Shown: one piece after another, positions 24,044 to 32,927 of the stretch | How positions within the stretch are numbered: the first letter of the stretch is position 1 | Layout: every line of letters begins with the position of its first letter | NCBI GenBank assembly: GCA_965215705.1 | Contig: CBDCEE010000008.1 | Location: 310,001-374,000 of the forward strand | Reading direction: 5' to 3' | DNA length: 64,000 bases | Source: JAAXPZ01 sp965215705 | GTDB taxonomy: Bacteria; Campylobacterota; Campylobacteria; Campylobacterales; Sulfurovaceae | Translations under genes and position numbers: made by a program | The notes under the pieces: generated by a model | Database searches by the model: none | Told to the model about the DNA's origin: nothing | What the model saw: only the letters and a program-made list of their open reading frames with translations

Positions 24044-24802
24044 ATGGGTACCGAACACCTCATCATCGCTGCTATTATTCTTTTCTTCTCAAGCATGACA
24101 CAAGCCATGATCGGATTTGCCTTCAATCTTCTTGCCATTCCTCTACTTATCTGGACAGGATTTTCTCTGGCAGAGGCGGTGGTACTCACCTCTATCCCTA
24201 TTTTTGTACAGCTCAGTACCAACGCCTACAAGCTGCGGGAGGATATCGTTTGGCAGGACATCACTACTCCCGTCATCATCCGCTATCTCTCTCTCCCTAT
24301 AGGGATATGGCTACTCTACTATGTGGATCATCTCGATACCACCTATATCAAACAGCTCGTAGGCGTGATGCTACTTCTTATCCTGTTGACACAGATTTTT
24401 GTCTCTTTCAAACCCAGAGAACATCTCCATCTCGGCTGGACATTTTTGGCTTTTTCTATCAGTGGTGTTATGCTGGGAACACTGGGTATGGGCGGGCCTG
24501 CAATCGTACTCTGGCTTATGGCACACCAGTGGGAACCCAAGCGTACCAGAGCCTTCATCACCACAGTTTTTCTTTTTGCCTCTCCGGTACAGATCGTGTT
24601 GCTTTACTGGAAGTTTGGTGCTGAGCTCTCTCATGCCTTTATTTGGGGAATCCTGGCTGCACCATTGGTGATCTTTGGCGCACTGATTGGTGTCAGGATC
24701 GGTAATAGTTTTGACAAAAAACGATTAAAAAATATGGTAATGTTCTTCCTTTTTCTTACCGCTATCCTCTCGATTCTCTCTCCTTATCTGTCAAACCGAT
24801 GA
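24044..24802 (+). CDS. TauE/SafE-family membrane exporter
   Basis: A 252-aa protein with about eight hydrophobic segments in two halves, each with a family-like motif (MTQAMIGFAFNLLAIPLLIW in the first, LGTLGMGGPAIVLWLM in the second). TauE/SafE proteins export sulfite or organosulfur anions; this fits a sulfur-metabolising organism, but the substrate is not known. ATG 24044 is chosen for its AAGGAA site and because it begins directly before the first membrane helix. Confidence 0.85.
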   Translation: MGTEHLIIAAIILFFSSMTQAMIGFAFNLLAIPLLIWTGFSLAEAVVLTSIPIFVQLSTNAYKLREDIVWQDITTPVIIRYLSLPIGIWLLYYVDHLDTTYIKQLVGVMLLLILLTQIFVSFKPREHLHLGWTFLAFSISGVMLGTLGMGGPAIVLWLMAHQWEPKRTRAFITTVFLFASPVQIVLLYWKFGAELSHAFIWGILAAPLVIFGALIGVRIGNSFDKKRLKNMVMFFLFLTAILSILSPYLSNR

Positions 24803-24899
24803 TTCTTATCAAAAAAGCTGATAAAAATTAGCATCTTTTCGCTGATACTCCTCTATCTGCTTGTGATATAATGCTTTAAAAACGTCAAAAGAGGGAAGA

Positions 24900-26378
24900 A
24901 TGGAGAAATTGACATTTGATATCTGTGTGATCGGTTCCGGACCTGCCGGTTTTGCTGCTGCGATGCGTTCGTATGACTTTGATAAACATGTCTGTATCAT
25001 CGAAGGGGGACATATCGGTGGCGCAGGTATCGTCAATGGTGCGCTAAGCTCCAAAACCATGTGGGAACTCTCCAAAGACTTCTCTGTAGCGAATAAAACA
25101 GACAGAGGCTACCAAGCGAGTGGGCTTAAGCCGAACTATCATGAAGTGATGCGTGCTGTCAAGCAAGCAGCAGGAGAAAAGCAATACCAGATCCTCTCCC
25201 AGATAGAGACGTTCTCACGAAAGCCTGACTGCAACAAAAGCCTCACTCTCATCAAAGGGTGGGGAAAATTCAAAGATAAAACTACCCTCATCATCAAGAG
25301 GCATGACGGATCAGAAGTAGAGGTCACTGCAGACGACTTTATCGTCGCCACAGGCTCAACTCCCAGAGAGCACCCCACCATCAAAACCGACGGCGATCGT
25401 ATCATCCATACTGACCACATGGATAGGCTCAAGTCTTTCCCCAAGCGGATCATGATCGTAGGAGCAGGTATTGTAGGGTGTGAATATGCGACTATTTTTG
25501 CCAACTTTGGGCAAACAAAAGTACACCTGCTAGACTCTCAGCAAAAAGTGATCCCTTTTGAAGATGAAGATGTCAGTGACTATGTCAACGAAAAACTCGA
25601 AGAGATCGGCGTGATCATGCACCACCAAGCCAGCCTTAGAGAGGTGAGAGATGAAGGGGATCACATCAATGTCATCCTCGACCATCAGGATGGTCATGTG
25701 GTGGTGGTACCTGTGGATATCATCCTCATTTCTATCGGTAGAGTCCCTCTGACACATGGTATCGGACTCGAAAAGATCGGTGCCACAATCACAGAGAGAG
25801 GATTGTTGCAAGTAGACAATCAGTGTCGTGTCATGGATCATATCTATGCCGCCGGAGATATCAGCGGCAACATGGCGCTGGTCAATATCGCTGAGATGGA
25901 AGGGCGCTTTGCTGCCAAATCCATCAACCAGCGTATCAAACATCCTCTCAGCTATGACAATATCTCTACCATCATGTTCTTTAGCCCGGAGGTTTCTGCC
26001 GTCGGACACAATGAAAAAGCATGCCAAAAACAAAATATTGCCTACAAAGTCATCCACTATAGTCATGCACTGATCTCTAGAGCCATCGCTATGCGTGCCA
26101 CCGATGGATTTTTTAAAATTATTGTTTCTGATGAAGAGGACCCTATCGTACTGGGCATGAGAGCTGCCGGCCCTCAGTCTGCTGCTGCCCTGATCTTTAT
26201 CGCACCGATGATCCACAACAAACAGCGACTCAGTGAGATCATGCGTACGGTACACCCCCACCCCAGCATCAGCGAAGGTATCCAAGAGTGCCTACGGGCA
26301 TTCGACAACAAAAATATCTACAAATGGAAAGCCTTCCCTGACAAGATCAAGTTCTGGAGATGGACTCCTGAAGCATAG
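24900..26378 (+). CDS. Dihydrolipoamide-dehydrogenase-like flavoprotein without redox cysteines
   Basis: A 492-aa two-dinucleotide-binding flavoprotein: FAD site VIGSGPAGFAAA (about 10-21), NAD site IMIVGAGIVGCEYATIFANFG (about 185), second FAD motif IYAAGDISG, and a dimerisation domain with VHPHPSISE that keeps the His-Glu dyad. The redox disulfide motif GGTCxNxGCIPSK is replaced by GGAGIVNGALSSK (residues 40-52): the two Cys positions are Gly43 and Ala48. It cannot work as a classical disulfide reductase; a flavin-only role such as NAD(P)H oxidation or transhydrogenation is possible. It precedes the degenerate NifS/NifU-like genes. Confidence 0.85.
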   Translation: MEKLTFDICVIGSGPAGFAAAMRSYDFDKHVCIIEGGHIGGAGIVNGALSSKTMWELSKDFSVANKTDRGYQASGLKPNYHEVMRAVKQAAGEKQYQILSQIETFSRKPDCNKSLTLIKGWGKFKDKTTLIIKRHDGSEVEVTADDFIVATGSTPREHPTIKTDGDRIIHTDHMDRLKSFPKRIMIVGAGIVGCEYATIFANFGQTKVHLLDSQQKVIPFEDEDVSDYVNEKLEEIGVIMHHQASLREVRDEGDHINVILDHQDGHVVVVPVDIILISIGRVPLTHGIGLEKIGATITERGLLQVDNQCRVMDHIYAAGDISGNMALVNIAEMEGRFAAKSINQRIKHPLSYDNISTIMFFSPEVSAVGHNEKACQKQNIAYKVIHYSHALISRAIAMRATDGFFKIIVSDEEDPIVLGMRAAGPQSAAALIFIAPMIHNKQRLSEIMRTVHPHPSISEGIQECLRAFDNKNIYKWKAFPDKIKFWRWTPEA

Positions 26379-26393
26379 ATTAAGCGTTCATCA

Positions 26394-26424
26394 AGTAATA
26401 TCCTTTCAATAGGAGAATATTACT
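26394..26424. promoter_or_regulatory. Dyad before the NifS-like gene
   Basis: AGTAATAT (26394-26401) and ATATTACT (26417-26424) are perfect 8-bp inverted arms; inside them CCT pairs with AGG around TTCAAT, with a 3-nt bulge. It sits 18 bp before the NifS-like ATG and could be an operator or an RNA hairpin. It only loosely recalls Rrf2/IscR-type sites. Confidence 0.4.
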
Positions 26425-26441
26425 CCGAAATCGAGGATTAG

Positions 26442-27509
26442 ATGAAAGTATATTTAGCAAATAACCATACCACACTATTAGATACTCAGGTGCTGGAAGC
26501 AATGCAACCTCTCCTGACAGAGCAGACACCTCCTCCCTCTATACTGGTACAGGCCAGAGAGAAGATCAGCGCAGCACTCCATACCAAAGCACAAGATACC
26601 TTGCTCTTTGGTGCAACTGCCCAAGAGCTACAGAGCAGGCTACTGCTCTCTATCTATCTCAACAGTATCATCACAGGACAGAAAAATCAGATCATCCTCT
26701 CTGCCAACGAAAGCCATGCTGTCTATCAAACAGCTGCCTATATCGCTTCTCAGGGATGCAGGGTAACGATCTTGCCTTTGACCACTGAAGGTCTTGTCGA
26801 TATCTCTATGCTCCGCCAGATCATCACTCCAAAGACCGCACTGGTCTCCATCACGATGGTCGATGCCCAGAGTGGTGCTATCATGCCGCTGGATGAGGTA
26901 TCACAGATCTGTGCAGAACATGAAGTACCCTTGCATAGTGATGCTACCCATGCCATCGGTAAGCTCCCTATCGATATACAGATGCTGGATATCGATTACC
27001 TCACTCTCTCAACAGAGACTATGCATGGTCCCCGCTCAACTGCCTTGCTCGCAGTCAAGGCAGAAAAGATGCTCCCCAATCTCATGCAGCCCTATCATGA
27101 TGAAGCAGGGATCACAGGTATGGGCAAAGCCCTAGAGCTGGCTGTCGATGCCCAAGCTTTCGAGATGGAAGATGTCCTGGAGCTCAGAGATACACTAGAG
27201 GAGGCGATCCGTGAGATCCCAGATCACCTCATTCTCACCCCCTGGGCACTGCGTACCGCCAACACCCTCATGGTAGGATTCAAAGGCGTGCAGAGTGATG
27301 CACTGCTATGGGAACTGGAACGCTATGGTATCACTGCTTATACCGAAGAAGGTAGAGCCCTGATAGAGAATAGCAGTGCAGACAGAGCCTATACCCATAC
27401 ACTCATAGGCTTCGCACTGAGCCGATATACCACCGAAGAAGAGATCAACTACACGATCGAAAAACTTCAGAAAGCAGTGCAAGTGATTAGAGAAGAGAGA
27501 ATACAGTAA
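26442..27509 (+). CDS. NifS-like (class V aminotransferase fold) protein lacking the PLP lysine and catalytic cysteine
   Basis: A 355-aa protein with the overall order of cysteine desulfurases: YLANNHTTLLD at the start, the PLP-stacking His in SANESHAV, the Asp in LHSDATHAIGKLP, and a C-terminal GFALSRYTTEEEINYTI that matches NifS. At the PLP site, where NifS reads S-x-H-K-x-H-G-P-K, this protein has S-T-E-T-M-H-G-P-R (190-198), so the Schiff-base Lys is Thr193. The loop carrying the sulfur-accepting Cys is also replaced (AYTEEGRALIE). It is therefore probably not a desulfurase, perhaps a regulatory or structural paralog. Its stop shares one base with the NifU-like start (TAATG). Confidence 0.85.
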   Translation: MKVYLANNHTTLLDTQVLEAMQPLLTEQTPPPSILVQAREKISAALHTKAQDTLLFGATAQELQSRLLLSIYLNSIITGQKNQIILSANESHAVYQTAAYIASQGCRVTILPLTTEGLVDISMLRQIITPKTALVSITMVDAQSGAIMPLDEVSQICAEHEVPLHSDATHAIGKLPIDIQMLDIDYLTLSTETMHGPRSTALLAVKAEKMLPNLMQPYHDEAGITGMGKALELAVDAQAFEMEDVLELRDTLEEAIREIPDHLILTPWALRTANTLMVGFKGVQSDALLWELERYGITAYTEEGRALIENSSADRAYTHTLIGFALSRYTTEEEINYTIEKLQKAVQVIREERIQ

Positions 27510-28456
27510 TGGAGAACCCAATGGAACAAGGAAAATACGGTAATAAAGTAGAGATGCTGATCAACAGCCCTAAAAACTGCGGAGAGATCACTCCCAATGA
27601 GGTCAAAGAGCTCAAGGCTACACTTTTTATCCACGAGTATGGCAGCGAAGAGATCGGAGAGCGTATCGCGCTTCAGTGGGCGGTCGATCCCAGTGATGAT
27701 GCGATCGTGCTGGCGCGCTTTACCCAGTTTGGCTCGCCTGCAGGCATCGCAGCCAACGACATGGCAGCCCTACTCTGCCGTAACAAGACTGTAGACAAAG
27801 CCGCAGAGATCACCTATAAAGGTCTGGAGTACTTCCTCCGTGACAACCCAAGTACCCCAGCCCTACCAGAAGAAGAGAGCTATGTGATCACACTGGCTCT
27901 GGATGCTATCCGCGAGGCCTCCAAATCCTACTACAATGAGACCGCAACCTCTACTCCCTGCCCGTGTAGTGACACACCTATGAACACCGAAGCGATCAAA
28001 GAGACGATCAAACTCCACGAGATCCAGACACTGGAGGGTATCACCCACTACACCAAGGCCGGGCTCTACGACAAAGCCTGTCTTGAGCCAAGCCCCCTTC
28101 ACGAGTCTCGCTCAAGCTATCTCACTGCCCTTCTCAAAGAAGTACAGGAGGAACTTGAAGCAGAGAAGCTTGCCAAACTGGCACCACTGGATACTCCCTT
28201 TAGAGAAATGGATACCGCACAGAAGATTACCGCGATAAACGCTGTCATCGATGAGTCTATCCGTCAATTCCTCATCATGGATGGTGGCGATATGGAGATC
28301 CTCGATGTCAAAGAAAACGGTGCACAGATCGACATCTACATCCTCTACCTCGGTGCCTGCAACGGCTGTGCCAGTTCCAGCACCGGTACCCTCTTTGCGA
28401 TCGAGAGTACGCTCAAAGAGAAGATAGACGATCAGATCAGGGTGTTGCCGATTTAG
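27509..28456 (+). CDS. NifU-like three-domain protein with degraded scaffold cysteines
   Basis: A 315-aa protein with the NifU order. The N-terminal IscU-like scaffold domain has lost all three cluster cysteines: they align with Ile49 (EEIGE), Ser76 (FGSPAGIA) and Tyr125. The central BFD-like 2Fe-2S domain keeps Cys151 and Cys153 and one of the second pair (Asp188 instead of Cys, Cys191). The C-terminal Nfu domain is intact, with LGACNGCASSSTGTLFAIES (Cys284 and Cys287). It could still carry a cluster on the Nfu domain. The start may be ATG 27509 (coupled) or ATG 27521, which has GGAG seven bases upstream. Confidence 0.85.
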   Translation: MENPMEQGKYGNKVEMLINSPKNCGEITPNEVKELKATLFIHEYGSEEIGERIALQWAVDPSDDAIVLARFTQFGSPAGIAANDMAALLCRNKTVDKAAEITYKGLEYFLRDNPSTPALPEEESYVITLALDAIREASKSYYNETATSTPCPCSDTPMNTEAIKETIKLHEIQTLEGITHYTKAGLYDKACLEPSPLHESRSSYLTALLKEVQEELEAEKLAKLAPLDTPFREMDTAQKITAINAVIDESIRQFLIMDGGDMEILDVKENGAQIDIYILYLGACNGCASSSTGTLFAIESTLKEKIDDQIRVLPI

Positions 28457-28510
28457 ATATACATCGCTTTAATGTATATTTTATATAATATACTATATAT
28501 TATGATATAC
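28457..28510. promoter_or_regulatory. Toxin-antitoxin promoter/operator region
   Basis: ATATACAT (28457-28464) and ATGTATAT (28472-28479) are perfect inverted arms with a 7-bp spacer. A -10 box TATAAT (28484-28489) and further ATATAC copies (28488-28493, 28505-28510) follow. This pattern is typical of an operator bound cooperatively by a ribbon-helix-helix antitoxin or the toxin-antitoxin complex. Confidence 0.6.
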
Positions 28511-28523
28511 AAAGGAGTCGATG

Positions 28524-28802
28524 ATGCATAGTTTGTCACAGCTACAAAAGCAACAGATAGGATTACGTCTGCCTCAGTATCTCATAGAGGAGATCGATAG
28601 CTTTACCAAAGAGTTCTCAGTCAACCGTACCGATATCGTTACTGAAGCACTGCGTGCCTATTTGGCAGAGCAGAAATCAAAGCTATTTTATGAACGTTTC
28701 GACCATGCAGCCAAAGAGGCAAAGCAGATGATAGATGCAGATACGCATGAAGGCACACTAGAGGATCTCATAGATGAGCTTGAAGCTGATACCCACGCCT
28801 GA
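28524..28802 (+). CDS. Ribbon-helix-helix (CopG-like) antitoxin
   Basis: A 92-aa protein with an N-terminal ribbon-helix-helix DNA-binding domain (QQIGLRLPQYLIEEIDSFTK, then VNRTDIVTEALRAYLAEQ) and an acidic C-terminal tail likely to wrap the toxin. ATG 28524 is preferred to 28521 because AAAGGAG then lies six bases upstream. Its end overlaps the toxin gene by 29 nt. It probably represses its own promoter at the dyad upstream. Confidence 0.85.
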   Translation: MHSLSQLQKQQIGLRLPQYLIEEIDSFTKEFSVNRTDIVTEALRAYLAEQKSKLFYERFDHAAKEAKQMIDADTHEGTLEDLIDELEADTHA

Positions 28803-29100
28803 GTTTAGCAGATCCGTCAAAAAGCTTTACAAACGCTACAAGCTGATCACCAAAGACCTAAAACAGCTAGAAAAAGAGCTTGGCGAAGACACCCATGCTG
28901 GTATCGATCTAGGCAACCACTGCTTCAAGATCCGTCTCCCCAACTCCTCCGTTCCTACAGGCAAGAGCGGTGGCTTTAGAGTGATCTACTATCTCCAAAC
29001 TGCCGAAGCGATCTATCTGCTGGCGATCTACTCCAAGAATGATCTTGAGAATATAGATGAGAAGCGTTTGGTTGAGATATTGGTAGCGAATAGGTTGTAA
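28774..29100 (+). CDS. RelE/ParE-superfamily toxin
   Basis: A 108-aa basic protein with the RelE fold order: LIPTPEFSRSVKKLYKRYK, a Lys/Glu-rich helix, then HCFKIRLPNSSVPTGKSGGFRVIYYLQTAEAIYLLAIYSKND, where K-x-R and G-G-x-R-V-I-Y-Y are typical of the mRNA-cleaving RelE/HigB/YafQ group. The gene overlaps the antitoxin gene. It likely cleaves mRNA on the ribosome, though a ParE-like gyrase target cannot be excluded. Confidence 0.85.
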   Translation: MSLKLIPTPEFSRSVKKLYKRYKLITKDLKQLEKELGEDTHAGIDLGNHCFKIRLPNSSVPTGKSGGFRVIYYLQTAEAIYLLAIYSKNDLENIDEKRLVEILVANRL

Positions 29101-29142
29101 AAATAAGCTAGGAAAATACTAGCCTCTATGTTAACAGGCCTT

Positions 29143-29175
29143 CTCCTCTTGTCCATTTGAAAATGACAAGAGGAG
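29143..29175. terminator. Bidirectional stem-loop between the toxin and lipoprotein genes
   Basis: CTCCTCTTGTC (29143-29153) pairs with GACAAGAGGAG (29165-29175); four more A-T pairs lie inside with one bulge. It separates convergent genes and should act on both strands. Confidence 0.7.
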
Positions 29176-29183
29176 GGAGAAAT

Positions 29184-31970
29184 TTATTGGTGATGCTCAT
29201 ATGCACCAATATCCACAGCATCCTCTCCTCTAGGATTCCCTGAGTGATCATGAGCAAGCCTGTTTATAATATTGTTATAAAAATCCATATCGTCATAATA
29301 AGCATCTCCCCACCATGCTGAGGTAGCTGCTGCTCCTTTACCTATGAGCATGCTGTTATCAGGCAGAGTGAAATCAGCATTATACGCTATATCGGTAGCT
29401 TCTGGTGTGATGTTATCTCTTTTGATGATAGTATAGTCATTTTCATTAATGACCTTTGTATAATCTATATAGTTATTAATCAATGTACTATCTCCAGAAA
29501 AAGTAATTGCACCATCGTTGTTATCCAGAAGATTGTTTGCAACTATACCATGTCCGTATATAGAGCCGTATATCGCATCTTCTCCACTTGCAGTATTGTT
29601 CACAATGGTATTATTCAAAAGGGATAAGTTTGTTTTTCTATTATAGTCACTAGCAAACACTGCTATACCATAGACTCTTCCACCATTATTAAATATTGCT
29701 TTATTATTTGCAATGATATTATTTATCAAAATAAGGCTCGAATCATTTGAAACATAGACTCCTACCCCATCAATTTCCTTTTCAAAGTCATATCTTTTAT
29801 TGTTAATTACTTTATTATTACTTATAATTGAAGATTTTATAATTGTTGGATGCTCTATTGCCCAATAGTGAACATTAATACCCGATGCTGATTCTGAATT
29901 TGTAGAAATATTTCCCGTAATATTTGAGTCATATATATTGGCTAAACACTGTACACTCATACCACCATATTCTGTTGCATTATTTTCTCTTACAGAACTA
30001 TGCGACATACTAAGCTCTATTGTTGAGAGTCCACCAGCATCATACCCTGCATAATTAGAATAGATATCACTATTTGAAATATAAAGCCTATCGTCCTTAT
30101 ACTTATATATTTGGTAGCTACCACCTGAGCAGTAAATACCACCACCACTTCCTCCAGGTACTTTATTATTATATATTGATGAGTCAGAAATTGTACTTTC
30201 TTTATTATATTGAATATATATACCTCCTCCCTTTGTAGTATTATAAAAATCATATTTTACTGTATTATTGTATATTTTTGAATTTTGAATTTTTACATCA
30301 TATTTAGAATATATTCCACCTCCTTCGTATTCAGTCACATTATCATAAATTTTACTGTTTACAATATACGTTGTACCATTAGATTTAATACCTCCCCCTG
30401 TATACTGGCTATCACCCGTATGGGTATTACCATACACCTCACTGTCTACAAGCTTGATACCGCTGACTGCAAAAATACCCCTCCCGCGATGATCATGGAT
30501 TTTACAGCCGTATATTTTGATATATTTTTCAGAATCTATCCCCCCTGTATATGTACTACTGCTACCATTTCGGATATTAAGGTATTTTAATGTAATAAAA
30601 CCACCATTTGTCTCTATAGAATTATCAAAATCTAATACCCTATCCGTATCATCTCCATCAAGAATTACATCATCATTACCAATAATTTTCAATCTGTAAT
30701 CTTCATTATCATTATAATCAAAGGAACCCTGTCCATCTGATGTAGTTGTATAAACACCTGATGAGAGGATAATTACATCATCTTTCCCATTGGCTGATGC
30801 ATCTTCAAGTGCTTTTCGTAGTTCTAGTACACTGGAAGCATAGTGCAGAGTGAGTGTAGGGTTTCTCACTACTGTGACTGTACGAGTCACTGTACGAGTA
30901 TTCCCCTCGGTATCTGTTGCCGTGTAAGTAAGCACATAGCTTCCAAGCGTATCCACATCAACACTTCCACTTCGCGAGACAGACACATTGTCACTATAGC
31001 TACTTTTTACTGTATAGCCTGGTTCCATATATTCATCCATATACTGATAGACTTCTGCGGTATCCCCTCCTTTTAGTATGAACTCAACACCCTCTACCTT
31101 GACAGTCAAATATTCCGTTGCACTATTTCCGCTACTGTCTATAGCCGTATAAGCAAATCGGTACTCTCCCAATCTGCATTTATTAAAGCTATCTAGGTCG
31201 GTACGAGGTTGTATGGTAATATCGGTATCTATATTGTCTGTGGCAGTGACGGTAGGCCAATCTGGCTCATTACATATATTTACGCTCAGAGGGTTATCTC
31301 CTGCAATAGTAATCTCTGGAGCAGTTATGTCATTGATGGTTGCCCCGAGACGATAATTACCGCTTCTGTACCCATTCACTCCAATATAGATATCCTGAGT
31401 GCCTGCTACTTCTATGATGCAGCTTTCGGTATCCTTGTCTGCATTGGAGGACGCACACGCATAAGACTCATCTGTAGGTTTGGAACCAATCTTTACATAG
31501 AGATCCAAATCAGCACTAAGATGATCTAATATAATTTTGATAGTAGCATCATGTATATTGAGTTTATAATATTTCCAACTACCCTCTAAAATACTCCCCG
31601 AAACATAAGATCCAAGTGAAAGCAGCGTAGTCTGGTCAGGGTCAGTTGTGCCACCAGAGTATATCAAGCCCAACTCTTTCGCCAAATCTAAGAGCTCCTG
31701 TGTAGTATCTACATCTGCTTTCCCCAACTGTGATACAGCTTGATTTAGCTTGTCAAGCTCTTCTTGATTATCTATACCTGAAACCCCTGCATCTTTGTAG
31801 TCTTGAATTGTTGGGGAGCTAGATGCTCCATTCTCCTGTGCATAGGCTGTGATTTTAGCTATCGCTAGCCCTTTCGCAGAAGAACCTCCCCCAGAACCTC
31901 CTCCACCACCACAAGCTGTTAAAGCAATCACTGCCACATACACTAATAACCATTGTACAAACTTACTCAT
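29184..31970 (-). CDS. Large lipoprotein: PPC domain, two DUF5011/Ig-like domains, right-handed beta-helix
   Basis: A 928-aa surface-type protein. It starts with a lipoprotein signal (VIALTACGGGGGSGGGSS, Cys about 20). A PPC-like domain follows (about 120-215), then two Ig-like DUF5011 repeats (about 218-292 and 295-370, each ending LTYTATD- or FAYTAID-type strands), then a parallel beta-helix (about 375-900) with repeated GGGI turns and N-rich rungs such as ISNSDIYSN. The C-terminal GNPRGEDAVDIGAYEHH is a common end of such proteins. The gene is AT-rich compared with the backbone. Adhesion or polysaccharide binding is likely but unproven. Confidence 0.85.
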   Translation of the reverse strand: MSKFVQWLLVYVAVIALTACGGGGGSGGGSSAKGLAIAKITAYAQENGASSSPTIQDYKDAGVSGIDNQEELDKLNQAVSQLGKADVDTTQELLDLAKELGLIYSGGTTDPDQTTLLSLGSYVSGSILEGSWKYYKLNIHDATIKIILDHLSADLDLYVKIGSKPTDESYACASSNADKDTESCIIEVAGTQDIYIGVNGYRSGNYRLGATINDITAPEITIAGDNPLSVNICNEPDWPTVTATDNIDTDITIQPRTDLDSFNKCRLGEYRFAYTAIDSSGNSATEYLTVKVEGVEFILKGGDTAEVYQYMDEYMEPGYTVKSSYSDNVSVSRSGSVDVDTLGSYVLTYTATDTEGNTRTVTRTVTVVRNPTLTLHYASSVLELRKALEDASANGKDDVIILSSGVYTTTSDGQGSFDYNDNEDYRLKIIGNDDVILDGDDTDRVLDFDNSIETNGGFITLKYLNIRNGSSSTYTGGIDSEKYIKIYGCKIHDHRGRGIFAVSGIKLVDSEVYGNTHTGDSQYTGGGIKSNGTTYIVNSKIYDNVTEYEGGGIYSKYDVKIQNSKIYNNTVKYDFYNTTKGGGIYIQYNKESTISDSSIYNNKVPGGSGGGIYCSGGSYQIYKYKDDRLYISNSDIYSNYAGYDAGGLSTIELSMSHSSVRENNATEYGGMSVQCLANIYDSNITGNISTNSESASGINVHYWAIEHPTIIKSSIISNNKVINNKRYDFEKEIDGVGVYVSNDSSLILINNIIANNKAIFNNGGRVYGIAVFASDYNRKTNLSLLNNTIVNNTASGEDAIYGSIYGHGIVANNLLDNNDGAITFSGDSTLINNYIDYTKVINENDYTIIKRDNITPEATDIAYNADFTLPDNSMLIGKGAAATSAWWGDAYYDDMDFYNNIINRLAHDHSGNPRGEDAVDIGAYEHHQ

Positions 31971-32129
31971 TTTTCCTCCTTTATTTTTTCTACTGTAAGA
32001 CTATATTACTGATTAGCCCACAAAAATTATTTTGATATTAAGGAGTGTCAACCGCGGAGTTAAAATAGGCAGTTTTTCGTAAGTTTTTTTTAACGAAATG
32101 TAACCGTAAGCAACATCAATATTTTAGTC

Positions 32130-32927
32130 CTACTTTTTACTCTTTTTTGGTTCAAATTCATAAAGATCTGATCCATTCATTTCTTCCTCCTTTTTCTCTT
32201 TTAATCTGTAAGAATCTCCAAGTATATTTATCGCATGAGAATGGTGCAATAATCTATCTAAAATAGCTGTAGTAACTACCTTGTCATTTGCAAAGATACT
32301 ACTCCATTGTGAGAAGACTAAATTAGAGGTAACAATGGTTGAGCCACGTTCATATCTGCGAGAGATAACTTGAAAGAAATGATGTGCGTCTTCTTTGCTC
32401 ATAGGAAAGTAACCTATCTCATCAATGACAAGTAATGCAGGAGACATCACAGCCTGTCGTAAAAAAGCATCATAACGCTTCTCTTTCTTTGCTTGACTCA
32501 TTTGAAGTATGAGATCAGAAGCTGTAATAAAGCGTGCTTTGACACGTTTCTGTACAGCTTGATATGCTAGTGCAATAGCAAGATGCGTTTTACCCACACC
32601 AGACTGACCCAGTAGAATGATGTTCTCTTTTCTTCTGACAAACTCCATAGTCGATAATTCTTCTATCTGTCTTCTGTTTACGCCTACTGTAAAATCAAAG
32701 TCAAATTGTTCTAATGTTTTAATTGTGGGAAACCCAGCCATCTTGGTAAGTGTTGCTCTAGAGCGTTCGGCTTTAGAGTCAGATTCACTTTTAAGTACCT
32801 CATACAGATATTCACTATATTTCCAGCTCTCTTTGGCTGCACGGTTACTCAGCTCATGATGTGTTTTACAAAGAGAATTAAGTTTAAGTTCTTTACACAA
32901 AGCTTCTATCTGCTCATTTATTGCCAT
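32130..32927 (-). CDS. istB: IS21 helper ATPase IstB
   Basis: A 265-aa AAA+ protein with Walker A LGQSGVGKTHLAIAL (about 105-119), Walker B ALLVIDEIGYFPMS, and sensor segment TIVTSNLVFSQW. IstB binds target DNA and activates the IstA transposase. The start has AGGAGG upstream and overlaps istA by 10 nt. The frame is intact. Confidence 0.95.
   Translation of the reverse strand: MAINEQIEALCKELKLNSLCKTHHELSNRAAKESWKYSEYLYEVLKSESDSKAERSRATLTKMAGFPTIKTLEQFDFDFTVGVNRRQIEELSTMEFVRRKENIILLGQSGVGKTHLAIALAYQAVQKRVKARFITASDLILQMSQAKKEKRYDAFLRQAVMSPALLVIDEIGYFPMSKEDAHHFFQVISRRYERGSTIVTSNLVFSQWSSIFANDKVVTTAILDRLLHHSHAINILGDSYRLKEKKEEEMNGSDLYEFEPKKSKK

Noticed and set aside
25530..26285. A 251-codon minus-strand open frame
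   Set aside because: It is antisense to the conserved Lpd-like flavoprotein and has no ribosome site or family features.
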